Assembly: GCF_013522925.1 (NCBI RefSeq)
Contig: NZ_JAAMQU010000001.1
Span: 434,001-498,000 of the forward strand
DNA: 64,000 nt
Reading direction: 5' to 3'
From: Pseudomonas japonica
GTDB lineage: Bacteria; Pseudomonadota; Gammaproteobacteria; Pseudomonadales; Pseudomonadaceae
Shown here: positions 56,073 through 64,000 of the stretch, one piece after another
Layout of the letters: each line of letters opens with the position of its first letter
Position numbering within the stretch: the stretch's first letter is position 1
Notes under the pieces: generated by a model
Told to the model about the DNA's origin: nothing
The model's input: only the letters and a program-made list of their open reading frames with translations
The model's database searches: none
Program-made: the position numbers and the translations under genes

Positions 56073-57289
56073 GCCTGGTTCTCCTGCTGGGCAGCCATAT
56101 GGTTCATCACGGTTTGCATATCTTTGTCGCCACGGCCCGAAAGACACACGACCATCAAATGATCCTTGGGCAAGGTAGGTGCGCGGCGGATCGCTTCGGC
56201 CAGGGCGTGGGCCGTTTCCAGGGCGGGGATGATCCCTTCGGTGCGGCACGTAACGTGGAACGCCGCCAGTGCTTCATCATCGGTGATGCTTACGTATTCC
56301 ACGCGCTTGATCTCATGCAACCAGGCGTGTTCCGGGCCGATACCGGGGTAATCCAGGCCAGCGGAAATGGAATGGGCGTCGGTGATCTGGCCGTCGCCGT
56401 CCTGCAGCAGGTAGGTACGGTTACCATGCAGCACACCCGGCACCCCGCCGTTTAGGCTGGCAGCGTGCTTGTCGGTGTTTACGCCATGGCCGCCCGCCTC
56501 CACGCCGATGATTTGCACGCTGGTATCGTCCAGGAACGGATGGAACAGGCCCATTGCATTGGAGCCGCCACCCACACAGGCCACCAGGCTATCAGGCAGG
56601 CGACCTTCTTTTTCCTGCAGCTGCTCCCGGGTTTCCTTGCCGATGATCGACTGGAAATCCCGAACCATGGCGGGGTATGGGTGTGGGCCGGCCACGGTAC
56701 CGATCAGGTAGAAGGTGTCTTCCACATTGGTCACCCAGTCGCGCAGCGCCTCGTTCATGGCGTCTTTCAAGGTGCCCGTGCCTGCGGTGACGGGTACGAT
56801 TTCAGCCCCCAGCAAGCGCATGCGGAACACGTTGGCCTGCTGGCGCTCGATGTCGGTTGCGCCCATGTAGATGACGCACGGCAAGCCGAAGCGGGCCGCG
56901 ACGGTGGCAGTGGCCACGCCGTGCATGCCGGCGCCGGTTTCAGCGATCAGGCGTTTTTTGCCCATGCGCTTGGCCAGCAGTACTTGGCCAATGCAGTTGT
57001 TCACCTTATGGGCGCCGGTGTGGTTGAGCTCTTCACGCTTGAAGTAGATCTTCGCGCCGCCACAGTACTCGGTGAGCCGCTCGGCGAAGTACAGCGGGTT
57101 CGGCCGGCCGATATAGTCGCGCTGGAAATAAGCCAGCTGTTCAAGAAACGCCGGATCTTGCTTGGCGGCTTCGTACTCACGAGCCAGGTCCAGTACCAGA
57201 GGCATCAGGGTTTCAGCGACGTAACGGCCGCCGAAGGCGCCGAACAGGCCGTTGGCGTCCGGGCCGTTGCGCAAGGTTTGAGCAGTCAT
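56069..57289 (-). CDS. trpB: Tryptophan synthase beta chain
   Basis: TrpB condenses indole with serine using PLP. The 406-residue protein has the PLP-binding Lys95 in [10 protein letters not shown] and the phosphate-binding [10 protein letters not shown]. It is the first gene of trpBA and is divergent from trpI, the arrangement known in fluorescent pseudomonads, where indoleglycerol phosphate with TrpI activates trpBA. Confidence 0.98.
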   Translation of the reverse strand: MTAQTLRNGPDANGLFGAFGGRYVAETLMPLVLDLAREYEAAKQDPAFLEQLAYFQRDYIGRPNPLYFAERLTEYCGGAKIYFKREELNHTGAHKVNNCIGQVLLAKRMGKKRLIAETGAGMHGVATATVAARFGLPCVIYMGATDIERQQANVFRMRLLGAEIVPVTAGTGTLKDAMNEALRDWVTNVEDTFYLIGTVAGPHPYPAMVRDFQSIIGKETREQLQEKEGRLPDSLVACVGGGSNAMGLFHPFLDDTSVQIIGVEAGGHGVNTDKHAASLNGGVPGVLHGNRTYLLQDGDGQITDAHSISAGLDYPGIGPEHAWLHEIKRVEYVSITDDEALAAFHVTCRTEGIIPALETAHALAEAIRRAPTLPKDHLMVVCLSGRGDKDMQTVMNHMAAQQENQA

Positions 57290-57391
57290 GGCGAATTCCA
57301 GGGCAGATGACAGATGCCTTTACTCTAGCCGCGACACGCTGATTGGAAAACCGATAAGATCGCAACAACCTGTAAGGAAAACTCACAGATC
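57290..57391. promoter_or_regulatory. trpBA-trpI divergent control region
   Basis: This 102-bp gap must hold the trpBA and trpI promoters and the TrpI operator. A tgaGTTTTCCTTACa element (minus sense, near 57370-57385) has the T-N11-A form expected for a LysR-type site. Exact boxes could not be fixed. Confidence 0.5.
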
Positions 57392-58312
57392 ATGAGCCGT
57401 GACCTTCCATCGCTCAATGCGCTCAGGGCCTTTGAAGCGACTGCCCGCCTCGGCAGCCTGAGCCAGGCGGCGCGCCAGCTGAACGTGACCCATGGGGCGG
57501 TCAGCCGACAGCTAAAGGCACTGGAAGCCGAGCTGGGGATTGCGCTGTTCGCCAAGGATGGCCGTGGCCTGAAACTCACCGAGGCGGGGCTGCGGCTGCG
57601 TGAAGCCAGTAGCCAGGCATTCGACCGGCTGCGTGAGGTGTGCGCGGAGTTGGCAGTTGCTGATGCGAACGCGCCTTTTGTGCTCGGCTGCTCGGGTAGT
57701 TTGTTGGCCCGATGGTTTATCCCCAGGCTGGGGCGTTTGAATGCCGAGCTGCCAGACCTGCGTTTGCATTTGTCTGCGGGAGAAGGCGACCTGGACCCCA
57801 AAAGCCCGGGTATCGATGCCCTGCTGGTGTATGCCGAGCCACCGTGGCCTGCTGATGTGGACGTACATGAACTCATCGACGAGCGTATTGGCCCAGTGGT
57901 CAGCCCCCACTATGCCGGATTCAGCGGCCTGATCGGCGCACCGCCACGGGCTGTATTGAGTGAGGGGTTGCTGCAGACGGTCTCGCGGCCCCAGGCGTGG
58001 CCGAACTGGGCATCATCACAAGGGGTAGATCCATCGAAGCTTGCGTTCAGCCAGAGCTTCGAGCACCTCTATTACCTGCTCGAAGCAGCGGTTGCCGGCC
58101 TTGGCGTGGCCATTGCACCGCAGGCACTGGTTGCAGATGACCTGCAGGCCGGGCGCCTGGTTGCGCCCTGGGGGTTCACGCAAACGCCGGCCTGTCTTGC
58201 TTTGTGGGTGCCCCAACGGCGAGCGGGCCGTCGTGCCGAACGCCTTGCGGGCTGGTTACGGCTCGAGCTGGCCCGTCAGGTCGATCAGTGGGAGCGCTTG
58301 CAGAGCAGGTAA
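57392..58312 (+). CDS. trpI: LysR-family activator of trpBA
   Basis: A 306-residue LysR regulator with helix-turn-helix [20 protein letters not shown] (about 22-41) and an effector domain. Divergent position next to trpB identifies it as TrpI, which activates trpBA in response to indoleglycerol phosphate and represses itself (known for P. aeruginosa and P. putida). Its 3' end overlaps the convergent DUF883 gene by 28 bp. Confidence 0.95.
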   Translation: MSRDLPSLNALRAFEATARLGSLSQAARQLNVTHGAVSRQLKALEAELGIALFAKDGRGLKLTEAGLRLREASSQAFDRLREVCAELAVADANAPFVLGCSGSLLARWFIPRLGRLNAELPDLRLHLSAGEGDLDPKSPGIDALLVYAEPPWPADVDVHELIDERIGPVVSPHYAGFSGLIGAPPRAVLSEGLLQTVSRPQAWPNWASSQGVDPSKLAFSQSFEHLYYLLEAAVAGLGVAIAPQALVADDLQAGRLVAPWGFTQTPACLALWVPQRRAGRRAERLAGWLRLELARQVDQWERLQSR

Positions 58313-58611
58313 GCGGCGATCAGGCCAACAGCGCCAATGGCGATCCCTGCGGTGGTCAGTGGATGCTCCTGGGCGTATTCCTTGGTGGCCAGGCTGGTTT
58401 CACGGGTTCTGACCTTCACGTCTTCATACACGTCTGCCAACAGGCTACGGGAATGCTTCAGTGCTGTCTCGGCGTTTGCCCGCAGGGCTTTGAGCGTTTT
58501 ACGGGACTCTTCGGACGCATCGCCCTTGAGGCCTTCCAGCGAACGAAGCAGGCTTTCGATTTCTGCTTCCATGCTTTGCAGCGATGCCTTGCGCAGCGAA
58601 TTATTGGCCAT
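58285..58611 (-). CDS. DUF883 (ElaB/YqjD-type) membrane-anchored protein
   Basis: A 108-residue protein with a long charged helical region (about 10-80) and one C-terminal membrane helix (about 84-103, [18 protein letters not shown]). Family members in E. coli (ElaB, YqjD) are stationary-phase inner-membrane proteins that bind ribosomes. Divergent from dodecin, with both possibly stress-induced. Confidence 0.88.
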   Translation of the reverse strand: MANNSLRKASLQSMEAEIESLLRSLEGLKGDASEESRKTLKALRANAETALKHSRSLLADVYEDVKVRTRETSLATKEYAQEHPLTTAGIAIGAVGLIAAYLLCKRSH

Positions 58612-58770
58612 GGTTCACTCCTGCTGTGGTAGTTGCGGTGTAAGAGTCCGACTGCGCCGCTCCGTAAAAGTGCGGCACTCGTGAACTTTTGCCGCTCCTC
58701 GAGGCACAGATGTAAACGGCGCCACCGGCCAGTTGCCGATGGCGGTCCTACTGACCGAGGAGCTGCGCAT

Positions 58771-58986
58771 ATGAGTGATCATCACACCTATAAAAAGATC
58801 GACCTCGTAGGGTCGTCCACCACCAGCATCGACGATGCCATCAAGAATGCCATTGCCGAGGCGGCGAAAACCATTCAGAACCTGGAGTGGTTCGAGGTGA
58901 CCGAAACACGTGGTCATATTGAAGATGGGCAAGTGAAGCACTTTCAGGTCACTCTGAAAGTCGGTTTCAGGATTAACAATAGCTGA
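58771..58986 (+). CDS. Dodecin
   Basis: A 71-residue flavin-binding dodecamer-forming protein. The sequence SDHHTYKKIDLVGSSTTSID and VTETRGHIEDGQVKHFQVTL matches the dodecin beta-helix-beta fold. The ATG at 58771 follows GAGGAG; an upstream in-frame start at 58633 is not supported. Dodecins store or buffer flavin/CoA. Confidence 0.92.
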   Translation: MSDHHTYKKIDLVGSSTTSIDDAIKNAIAEAAKTIQNLEWFEVTETRGHIEDGQVKHFQVTLKVGFRINNS

Positions 58987-59071
58987 TCGGCTTCGGGGGT
59001 ACTCCGCCGAAAGGAGGGGGCTGCTGGCAGCTCCGCCGACTTTGTTCAAATCGACTCAAGGACCGTGAACG

Positions 59072-59293
59072 ATGAAAAAAGTCTTGTTGGCAACTGTACT
59101 GTTCGGCCTGGCAGGTAGCGCCCTGGCGGCGGGCAAGCCATGCGATGAACTTAAAAGCGAGATCGACGCAAAGATCCAGGCCAAGGGTGCCTCCGGATAT
59201 TCGCTCGAGGTTGTGGACAAGGGCAGCGCGGCGGACGGCAAGGTGGTAGGCACCTGCGAAGGCGGTACCAAGGAAATCGTCTACAAGCGCTGA
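59072..59293 (+). CDS. DUF1161 exported small protein (copy 1)
   Basis: A 73-residue periplasmic protein: signal peptide MKKVLLATVLFGLAGSALA, then the DUF1161 core KPCDELKSEIDAKIQAKGAS and CEGGTKEIVYKR. Two cysteines are conserved with the paralogue at 60898. The function is unknown. Confidence 0.88.
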   Translation: MKKVLLATVLFGLAGSALAAGKPCDELKSEIDAKIQAKGASGYSLEVVDKGSAADGKVVGTCEGGTKEIVYKR

Positions 59294-59303
59294 TACCGGC
59301 GCG

Positions 59304-59333
59304 CCACCGTGCCCGTCATGGGCACGGTGGTTT
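59304..59333. terminator. Hairpin between DUF1161 gene and convergent oxidoreductase gene
   Basis: The 11-bp stem CCACCGTGCCC (59304-59314) / GGGCACGGTGG (59320-59330) is followed by TTT on the plus strand. It can serve both converging genes, mainly the plus-strand one. Confidence 0.8.
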
Positions 59334-59338
59334 GAAGG

Positions 59339-60340
59339 TTACCCCCGCATCAGCTGGCCGAGAAGCTCGTACGAGCGTATCCGATCTGCGTGTTCATACA
59401 GGTCAGAGGTAAAGATCAATTCGTCGGCCTGTGTCTGCTCCAGCAGCACCTCCAGCTTCGCGCGGATCTTCAATGGGCTGCCGATCATGGCCATACCAAG
59501 GAAGCTTCCCACCGCATCTTTTTCATGGGGTAGCCAAAGCCCTTGCATGGTCTCGACCGGAGGCTGGAGCATCAAGGTTTCGCCACGAATCAGGTTAAGA
59601 ATGCGCTGGTACACCGAAGTAGCCAGGTAATCGGCACGCTCATCACTGTCGGCCGCCACCAGTGGAATACCCAGCATTACGTAGGGCTTGTCCAGGTACT
59701 GGGAAGGCGTGAAGTGGTCCCGATAGATACGGATGGCTTCGTGCATCAACCGAGGGGCGAAATGCGAGGCGAATGCGTAAGGCAGCCCGAGCATACCCGC
59801 CAGTTGAGCGCTGAACAGGCTGGAACCCAACAGCCATACAGGCACCTGGGTACCGGTGCCGGGCACCGCAACCACGCGCTGGCCTGGTGTGCGTGGGCCA
59901 AGGTACTGAAGCAGCTCTTCGACGTCCTGAGGGAAATCGTCCGCGCTGCCGCTGCGTTCGCGGCGCAAGGCGCGTGCGGTCATTTGATCCGAGCCGGGCG
60001 CGCGGCCCAGCCCCAGGTCGATACGGCCCGGGTACAGGCTCTCGAGTGTGCCGAACTGCTCGGCGATCACCAGCGGCGCATGGTTAGGCAGCATCACGCC
60101 GCCAGAGCCCACTCGAATGGAGGAAGTCCCCCCTGCTATGTAGCCCAGCAGCACGGCGGTCGCCGAGCTGGCGATGCCGTCCATGTTGTGGTGCTCGGCG
60201 ACCCAGAAGCGGTTGTAGCCAAAGCGCTCCAGATGCTGAGCCAGGTCCAGCGAGTTGCGCAGCGCCTGGGAAGGGCCGGTTTCCTTGCGCACGGGCACCA
60301 GGTCCAGTGCCGAGTATTTGATGTCAGTCAGTGATTTCAT
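59339..60340 (-). CDS. LLM-class flavin-dependent oxidoreductase (luciferase-like)
   Basis: A 333-residue TIM-barrel protein of the bacterial luciferase-like monooxygenase family ([46 protein letters not shown]). It probably uses FMNH2 supplied by a reductase. The substrate is unknown. ATG at 60340 has GGAG upstream; the frame continues upstream but the extension does not match the family. It is divergent from the OsmC gene. Confidence 0.92.
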   Translation of the reverse strand: MKSLTDIKYSALDLVPVRKETGPSQALRNSLDLAQHLERFGYNRFWVAEHHNMDGIASSATAVLLGYIAGGTSSIRVGSGGVMLPNHAPLVIAEQFGTLESLYPGRIDLGLGRAPGSDQMTARALRRERSGSADDFPQDVEELLQYLGPRTPGQRVVAVPGTGTQVPVWLLGSSLFSAQLAGMLGLPYAFASHFAPRLMHEAIRIYRDHFTPSQYLDKPYVMLGIPLVAADSDERADYLATSVYQRILNLIRGETLMLQPPVETMQGLWLPHEKDAVGSFLGMAMIGSPLKIRAKLEVLLEQTQADELIFTSDLYEHADRIRSYELLGQLMRG

Positions 60341-60488
60341 AAGCACTCCAAAAAAGAGACACCCCCGCGCCTTTTTCTTGTCTGGTGAACACATTGAACG
60401 CTTTGACCCGCTTTCGCAAATCTGTGCTGAACTTGCATTGGCGCTCCGCTCTCTCAAACCAGACGGTTCCAACAACGAGGAAACAGCA

Positions 60489-60914
60489 ATGATCAAAACA
60501 GCATCCGCAGTGTGGAAAGGCAGCTTGAAGGACGGCCAGGGCGAGATTTCCACCGAAACCGGCGTGCTCAAAAGCGCCCCGTACGGCTTCAAGGCCCGTT
60601 TCGAGAGTGGCCCGGGCACCAACCCGGAAGAGCTGATTGGCGCGGCCCATGCCGGTTGCTTCTCGATGGCGCTGTCGATGATCCTTGGCGAAGCCGGGCT
60701 CACTGCTGATCGCATCGATACCACGGCGCAGGTGACGCTCGACAAACAGCCAGACGGCTTTGCAATCACCAAGGTTCACCTGATCCTGAAGGCTTCCATT
60801 CCAGGTGCCAGCGAAGAGCAGTTCCAGGAGCTGGCAGGCAAGGCCAAGGCCGGTTGCCCCGTATCCAAGGTGCTTGCAGGCGCCGAGATCACCCTTGATG
60901 CGTCGCTGGTTTAA
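60489..60914 (+). CDS. osmC: OsmC-family peroxiredoxin
   Basis: A 141-residue thiol peroxidase against organic hydroperoxides. The two redox cysteines are Cys57 ([10 protein letters not shown]) and Cys123 ([10 protein letters not shown]). ATG 60489 follows GAGGAAACAGC. The OsmC subfamily (rather than Ohr) fits from the N-terminal [16 protein letters not shown], a form seen in E. coli OsmC. Confidence 0.94.
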   Translation: MIKTASAVWKGSLKDGQGEISTETGVLKSAPYGFKARFESGPGTNPEELIGAAHAGCFSMALSMILGEAGLTADRIDTTAQVTLDKQPDGFAITKVHLILKASIPGASEEQFQELAGKAKAGCPVSKVLAGAEITLDASLV

Positions 60915-61170
60915 GCCCGCCTCGCCACGCGCTGTAGCCGGCGCCTCATTGGCTGGGGCAGTCGCCCTGGCCTTCGCCCTGCCGGCCACCGCGGCGCCCC
61001 GGGATTGCGCCGAGCTCAAAGCAGAGATCGAAGCGAAGATCCAGGCCCAGGGCGTGGTGGCTTATACCCTCGAAGTGGTGCCCGTGGCAGAGGTGAAAGA
61101 TCCCGCCATGGTCGTTGGCAGCTGTGCCAATGGCACCCAGCGCATCATTTATCAGAAGAACGATACCTGA
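60898..61170 (+). CDS. DUF1161 exported small protein (copy 2)
   Basis: A 90-residue paralogue of the protein at 59072. It has a longer signal peptide ([20 protein letters not shown] onwards, cleavage near ATAA), then DCAELKAEIEAKIQAQGVVA and SCANGTQRIIYQK. Its ATG lies inside the end of osmC (17-bp overlap, another frame), so it is probably translated with osmC. The function is unknown. Confidence 0.82.
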   Translation: MRRWFKPASPRAVAGASLAGAVALAFALPATAAPRDCAELKAEIEAKIQAQGVVAYTLEVVPVAEVKDPAMVVGSCANGTQRIIYQKNDT

Positions 61171-61176
61171 GGCTCG

Positions 61177-61193
61177 GGCCCCGAGGGGCCTTT
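61177..61193. terminator. Short GC-rich hairpin between converging genes
   Basis: GGCCCC (61177-61182) and GGGGCC (61185-61190) are followed by TTT on the plus strand, after the DUF1161 copy 2 stop. An outer AGGC/GCCT pairing may extend it. Confidence 0.6.
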
Positions 61194-61196
61194 AGC

Positions 61197-61610
61197 CTAG
61201 AACAGGCAGTTCACCTGGCGCTCGGTCGCCAGTTTTGTGCCCTGCGCATCGTAGAGGAAGCCGAAGGTTTGCAGCCCCAGGTTGCGGGCTTCGAAGCGAT
61301 ACCGCTGGCCGGCCTGGAAGCCGTCATAGCGCAGGCTGATGTAGCAGATACGTTCCGACGGCTGCATCAATGGAAGGCCGCCCGTGGTGACTTCGTAGTC
61401 GAAGCGCACCTGCAGCTCGTGGCCGCCAGGCGCAAACTGAAAATAGCGCCCATCTTCCAGCCGCTGATTATCCAGCCGTTCGGCCATTACCATTTTCCCG
61501 GTGCGGGTGAACATCTCGACCCAGGCCTGGTGCGGGTCATGCGCCGGTACTGGCGAGGTCGTGCATGCCGTCAGGAGCATACCGAGGAGTAACAAGGCAT
61601 AACGGTGCAT
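61197..61610 (-). CDS. Putative lipoprotein, tandem copy A
   Basis: A 137-residue protein with a lipoprotein signal (lipobox LTAC, Cys16) and a beta-rich mature domain (about 25-137; HDPHQAWVEMF, GGHELQVRFDYEV, CYISLRYDGFQAGQRYRFEA, ending QVNCLF). It is a clear paralogue of the next gene: the same order of motifs and the paired cysteines. The function is unknown; an outer-membrane lipoprotein is likely. Confidence 0.82.
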   Translation of the reverse strand: MHRYALLLLGMLLTACTTSPVPAHDPHQAWVEMFTRTGKMVMAERLDNQRLEDGRYFQFAPGGHELQVRFDYEVTTGGLPLMQPSERICYISLRYDGFQAGQRYRFEARNLGLQTFGFLYDAQGTKLATERQVNCLF

Positions 61611-61657
61611 AGGCGGGTTCCCAGGGAAGCGCTTTCAGCATACCCGATGGAAAGTTG

Positions 61658-62071
61658 TCACGCCCGCTGACAACCGGCGGGTTGTGCACGGCCTACCAGG
61701 CGGCGCTGCTGGTCATAAAGCTTGGCCCACGGGGTAAAGCCCAGGCTGCCTGCTTCCAGTTGGTAACGCTCGCCGGCGTTGAAATTGCTGTATTTGATGT
61801 TCAGCTGGCAGTCGCGGGATAGCGGCGCCGCTTGCGGCCCGATGTTGCTGGGGGCGACGGTGAACTGGTAGCGCACGGTCAGCTCATGGCTGCCAGGCTC
61901 GACCTCGAAGTAACGGTTGTCATCCAGTGCCTGCGCGTCCACCTCTTGGGCATGCAGGGCATTGTCTTCGGGTACCTGCAAATCGACCCAGGCCTGGTTC
62001 GGGTCGGGCTTGGGCAGCCCCATGCAGCCGGTAAGGGTAAGGGCAGCGGCAAGCAGGAAGATTTCACGCAT
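61658..62071 (-). CDS. Putative lipoprotein, tandem copy B
   Basis: A 137-residue lipoprotein (lipobox LTGC, Cys16) with the same plan as the gene at 61197: PDPNQAWVDLQ, GSHELTVRYQFTV, CQLNIKYSNFNAGERYQLEA, C-terminal Cys. The ATG at 62071 gives the complete signal; the frame extends upstream but without family support. The two genes lie 47 bp apart on the same strand and are divergent from the lipoprotein peptidase gene. Confidence 0.82.
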   Translation of the reverse strand: MREIFLLAAALTLTGCMGLPKPDPNQAWVDLQVPEDNALHAQEVDAQALDDNRYFEVEPGSHELTVRYQFTVAPSNIGPQAAPLSRDCQLNIKYSNFNAGERYQLEAGSLGFTPWAKLYDQQRRLVGRAQPAGCQRA

Positions 62072-62144
62072 TGGAGGCTCCAGGCAGGCATGATAGGGCG
62101 CTGAAACCAGGCCCCGAAAGGGCCCCTTCAAGGCGACCTGACGC

Positions 62145-63239
62145 ATGTTCGGATTTATTGTGGGGCGTTCACGCCACGGCTCACTCGACCGCTTTTTCAA
62201 AGGTTTGGTTCCCGCGATGGGGTTTTTCCTGCTGAGCGGTTGCAGCACGCTGGACTACTACCAGCAGTTGGCGCGAGGGCAGCTGAACCTGCTGCGTGCC
62301 CGGGAGCCGGTGACTCGCGTGATCGACGATCCTGGCCGTGACCCTGCCCTGCGTGCTCGCCTGGCGGAAGCGGAGAAGGCGCGAGCGTTCGCAAGCCAGC
62401 AGTTGGGCTTGCCCGATAACCGAAGCTATCGGCTTTATGCAGACATTCATCGCCCGTTCGTGGTGTGGAACGTGTTCGCGACCCAGGAATTTTCCCTGGA
62501 CCCCGTTCAGTATTGTTTCCCCATTGCCGGGTGCGTTGCCTACCGCGGGTACTACGAGCAAGGCCGCGCCCGCGGTGCGGCAGCCTTGCTGCGCCAAAAG
62601 GGGTTGGATGTGTATATGGGCGGGGTGGAAGCGTATTCCACGCTGGGATGGTTCGATGACCCTATCGTCAGCTCCATGATGAATTGGGGCGACGAGCGCC
62701 TGGCCACGCTGATCTTCCATGAGTTGGCGCACCAGCAGGTGTATGTGCCCGGCGATACGCCGTTCAACGAATCCTTCGCGACATTCGTGGAGCAGGAAGG
62801 CACACGGCAGTGGCGCGCGGCCCGGGGGTTGCCGCCACAGGAGGGCAGCCAGAACGTGCGCAGGGACGCCTTCGTGCAAATGGTCCTCGGCCTGCGCGGC
62901 CGGCTTGAGGCACTGTACGCGCAGCTGCTGCCGCCACAGGCCATGCGTGCGGGCAAGCAAGCTGAAATAGAGAACTTCAGGCAGGCCTACCGCCGCCTGC
63001 GGGATACCGAGTGGGGTGGCAAAGGCGCCTATGACGCCTGGGTGGAGGCCCCCATCAACAATGCCAAACTGCTGCCCTTCGGGCTTTACGACCAGTGGGT
63101 GCCGGCGTTTGCCACGCTCTACCGGCAAAGCGGAGCGCAGTGGCCGGCGTTCTACCAGGCCGTCCGTGGCCTGGCCGCGCTTGCGCCTTCCGAGCGCCAA
63201 CAGGCACTACAAGCCTTGCTCGGCAAAGGCCCGATGTAG
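62145..63239 (+). CDS. Zinc-dependent aminopeptidase-family lipoprotein
   Basis: A 364-residue protein with a lipoprotein-type signal (lipobox LLSGC, Cys33) and a zinc peptidase motif HELAHQ (His192, Glu193, His196) followed by NESFATFVEQEG (about 208-219) as third-ligand region. It resembles the proteobacterial DUF2265/putative aminopeptidase family. The start at 62145 gives a positively charged N-region; an internal ATG at 62217 would leave an unusually short signal. The 3' end overlaps the convergent HAD gene by 33 bp. Confidence 0.87.
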   Translation: MFGFIVGRSRHGSLDRFFKGLVPAMGFFLLSGCSTLDYYQQLARGQLNLLRAREPVTRVIDDPGRDPALRARLAEAEKARAFASQQLGLPDNRSYRLYADIHRPFVVWNVFATQEFSLDPVQYCFPIAGCVAYRGYYEQGRARGAAALLRQKGLDVYMGGVEAYSTLGWFDDPIVSSMMNWGDERLATLIFHELAHQQVYVPGDTPFNESFATFVEQEGTRQWRAARGLPPQEGSQNVRRDAFVQMVLGLRGRLEALYAQLLPPQAMRAGKQAEIENFRQAYRRLRDTEWGGKGAYDAWVEAPINNAKLLPFGLYDQWVPAFATLYRQSGAQWPAFYQAVRGLAALAPSERQQALQALLGKGPM

Positions 63240-63863
63240 TTCGGCCACGGTGTCGAAGTGGAATTCGGGCGCCTGGGCACTGAGCTCCTCGGTACTACCA
63301 AAGCCATAGCCCACTGAAACTGCAGCGAGGCCGTTCTGCCGCGCCCCGATCAGGTCATGCTTGCGGTCGCCGATCATCAATGTATGGGCAGAGTCCAGCT
63401 GCTCTGTTGCCAAGAGGTGGGCGATAAGCTCGACCTTGTTGGTGCGGGTGCCGTCCAGCTCGCTGCCGTAGATCACCTTGAAGTGCCGATCAAAGCCGAA
63501 GTGGCGAGCGATTTCACGGGCGAACTCCCAAGGCTTGGAGGTTGCCACAAACAGGTTGCGGCCCTGCTCACGCAGTGTGTCGAGCAGCTCGATAACCCCT
63601 TCGAACACCTCGTTTTCGTACAGGCCGGTTACCTTGAAGCGTTCGCGATAAAAGTTCACCGCGGCCCAGGCACGGGTTTCATCGAAGCCGTAGAACTGCA
63701 TGAATGCTTCCAGCAGCGGCGGCCCGATAAAGTGCTCAAGCTTGCGCAGGTCGGGCTCGTCGATACCCAGTTGCGCCAGTGCGTACTGGATGGACTTGGT
63801 GATGCCTTCACGCGGGTCCGTCAAGGTACCGTCGAGGTCGAACAAGATGTTTTGATAACGCAT
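63207..63863 (-). CDS. HAD-family hydrolase (phosphoglycolate phosphatase-like)
   Basis: A 218-residue haloacid dehalogenase-type phosphatase: motif I DLDGT (Asp9, Asp11), motif II VATSKPWEF, motif IV IGDRKHDLIGA. A cap domain lies at about 15-80. The substrate is not evident; gph-type or 5'-nucleotidase-like members both occur in this branch. It is 6 bp after the carbonic anhydrase gene and likely co-transcribed. Confidence 0.9.
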   Translation of the reverse strand: MRYQNILFDLDGTLTDPREGITKSIQYALAQLGIDEPDLRKLEHFIGPPLLEAFMQFYGFDETRAWAAVNFYRERFKVTGLYENEVFEGVIELLDTLREQGRNLFVATSKPWEFAREIARHFGFDRHFKVIYGSELDGTRTNKVELIAHLLATEQLDSAHTLMIGDRKHDLIGARQNGLAAVSVGYGFGSTEELSAQAPEFHFDTVAELHRAFAEQGL

Positions 63864-63869
63864 GGTTAC

Positions 63870-64000
63870 TCACACTGCCGGTTGATCAAAGCCTTCGGCC
63901 AGGTGCTGGTCTTTGAGCTTTACGTAATTGCCAGCGGTATAGCTGAAGAAGGAGCGTTCCTTCTCGGTCAATGGGCGCGCCTGCTTGACCGGGCTGCCGA
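63870..64000 (-). CDS. Gamma-class carbonic anhydrase family protein, C-terminal end (partial)
   Basis: The minus-strand frame ends at 63870 and runs out of the window at 64000 (42 codons plus stop). The visible tail reads GSPVKQARPLTEKERSFFSY, then TAGNYVKLKDQHLAEGFDQPAV, matching the C-terminal helix of YrdA/gamma-carbonic-anhydrase proteins, which begins right after the beta-helix. Upstream in P. aeruginosa the homologue is next to prlC. Confidence 0.8.
   Translation of the reverse strand, partial: GSPVKQARPLTEKERSFFSYTAGNYVKLKDQHLAEGFDQPAV

Overview
The window is a bacterial chromosomal replication-origin region from a Pseudomonas, most like the P. putida lineage. This is inferred from gene order (glmS-glmR-glmU-atpCDGAHFEBI-parBA-rsmG-mnmG-mnmE-yidC-yidD-rnpA-rpmH-oriC-dnaA-dnaN-recF-gyrB), from two 16-bp Pseudomonas-type parS palindromes inside recF, and from family-level protein similarity. 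No rRNA, tRNA, CRISPR array, insertion sequence or prophage was seen.

Layout. 1-5.1 kb: the 3' part of a cardiolipin synthase gene, then glmS, its DeoR-type regulator and glmU (UDP-GlcNAc synthesis), with an apparently empty attTn7 site behind glmS. 5.1-12.3 kb: the complete F1Fo ATP synthase operon on the minus strand, with a strong sigma70-type promoter upstream of atpI. 12.4-20.95 kb: parB/parA, rsmG/mnmG, mnmE, and yidC/yidD/rnpA/rpmH, all on the minus strand. The 439-bp mnmG-mnmE gap is AT-rich and carries a cluster of DnaA boxes. 20.95-21.5 kb: canonical oriC with DnaA boxes and an AT-rich stretch. 21.5-27.7 kb: dnaA-dnaN-recF-gyrB on the plus strand, closed by a clear terminator. Genes on both sides of oriC therefore point away from it, along the leading strands.

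27.7-34.2 kb is the most accessory-looking part. It holds an orphan 364-residue cytosolic protein, a BkdR-like Lrp regulator, and a LysR regulator divergent from a GMC oxidoreductase and an MHS-type transporter with an extra soluble loop. 34.2-50.7 kb is conserved Pseudomonas core: plsC-gmhB-glyS-glyQ (minus), tag-htrB (plus), a TPR protein, trkA-rsmB-fmt-def (minus), tsaP-like LysM gene-dprA-tsaC (plus), qor (minus), hemF-aroE (plus). 50.7-54.7 kb is a choline-O-sulfate unit (betC-choX divergent from a LysR regulator and a coupled unknown gene). 54.7-58.3 kb holds a CigR/RcnB-like protein, trpBA and the divergent activator trpI. 58.3-64 kb is small envelope and stress genes: DUF883, dodecin, two DUF1161 proteins, a luciferase-like oxidoreductase, an OsmC protein, two paralogous lipoproteins, a lipoprotein zinc peptidase, a HAD phosphatase and the end of a gamma-class carbonic anhydrase gene.

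The most unusual signals are the second DnaA-box cluster between mnmG and mnmE, at least 16 perfect TTATCCACA boxes spread over about 47 kb around oriC, and the orphan protein after gyrB, whose N-terminal half faintly recalls the gasdermin fold (speculative).
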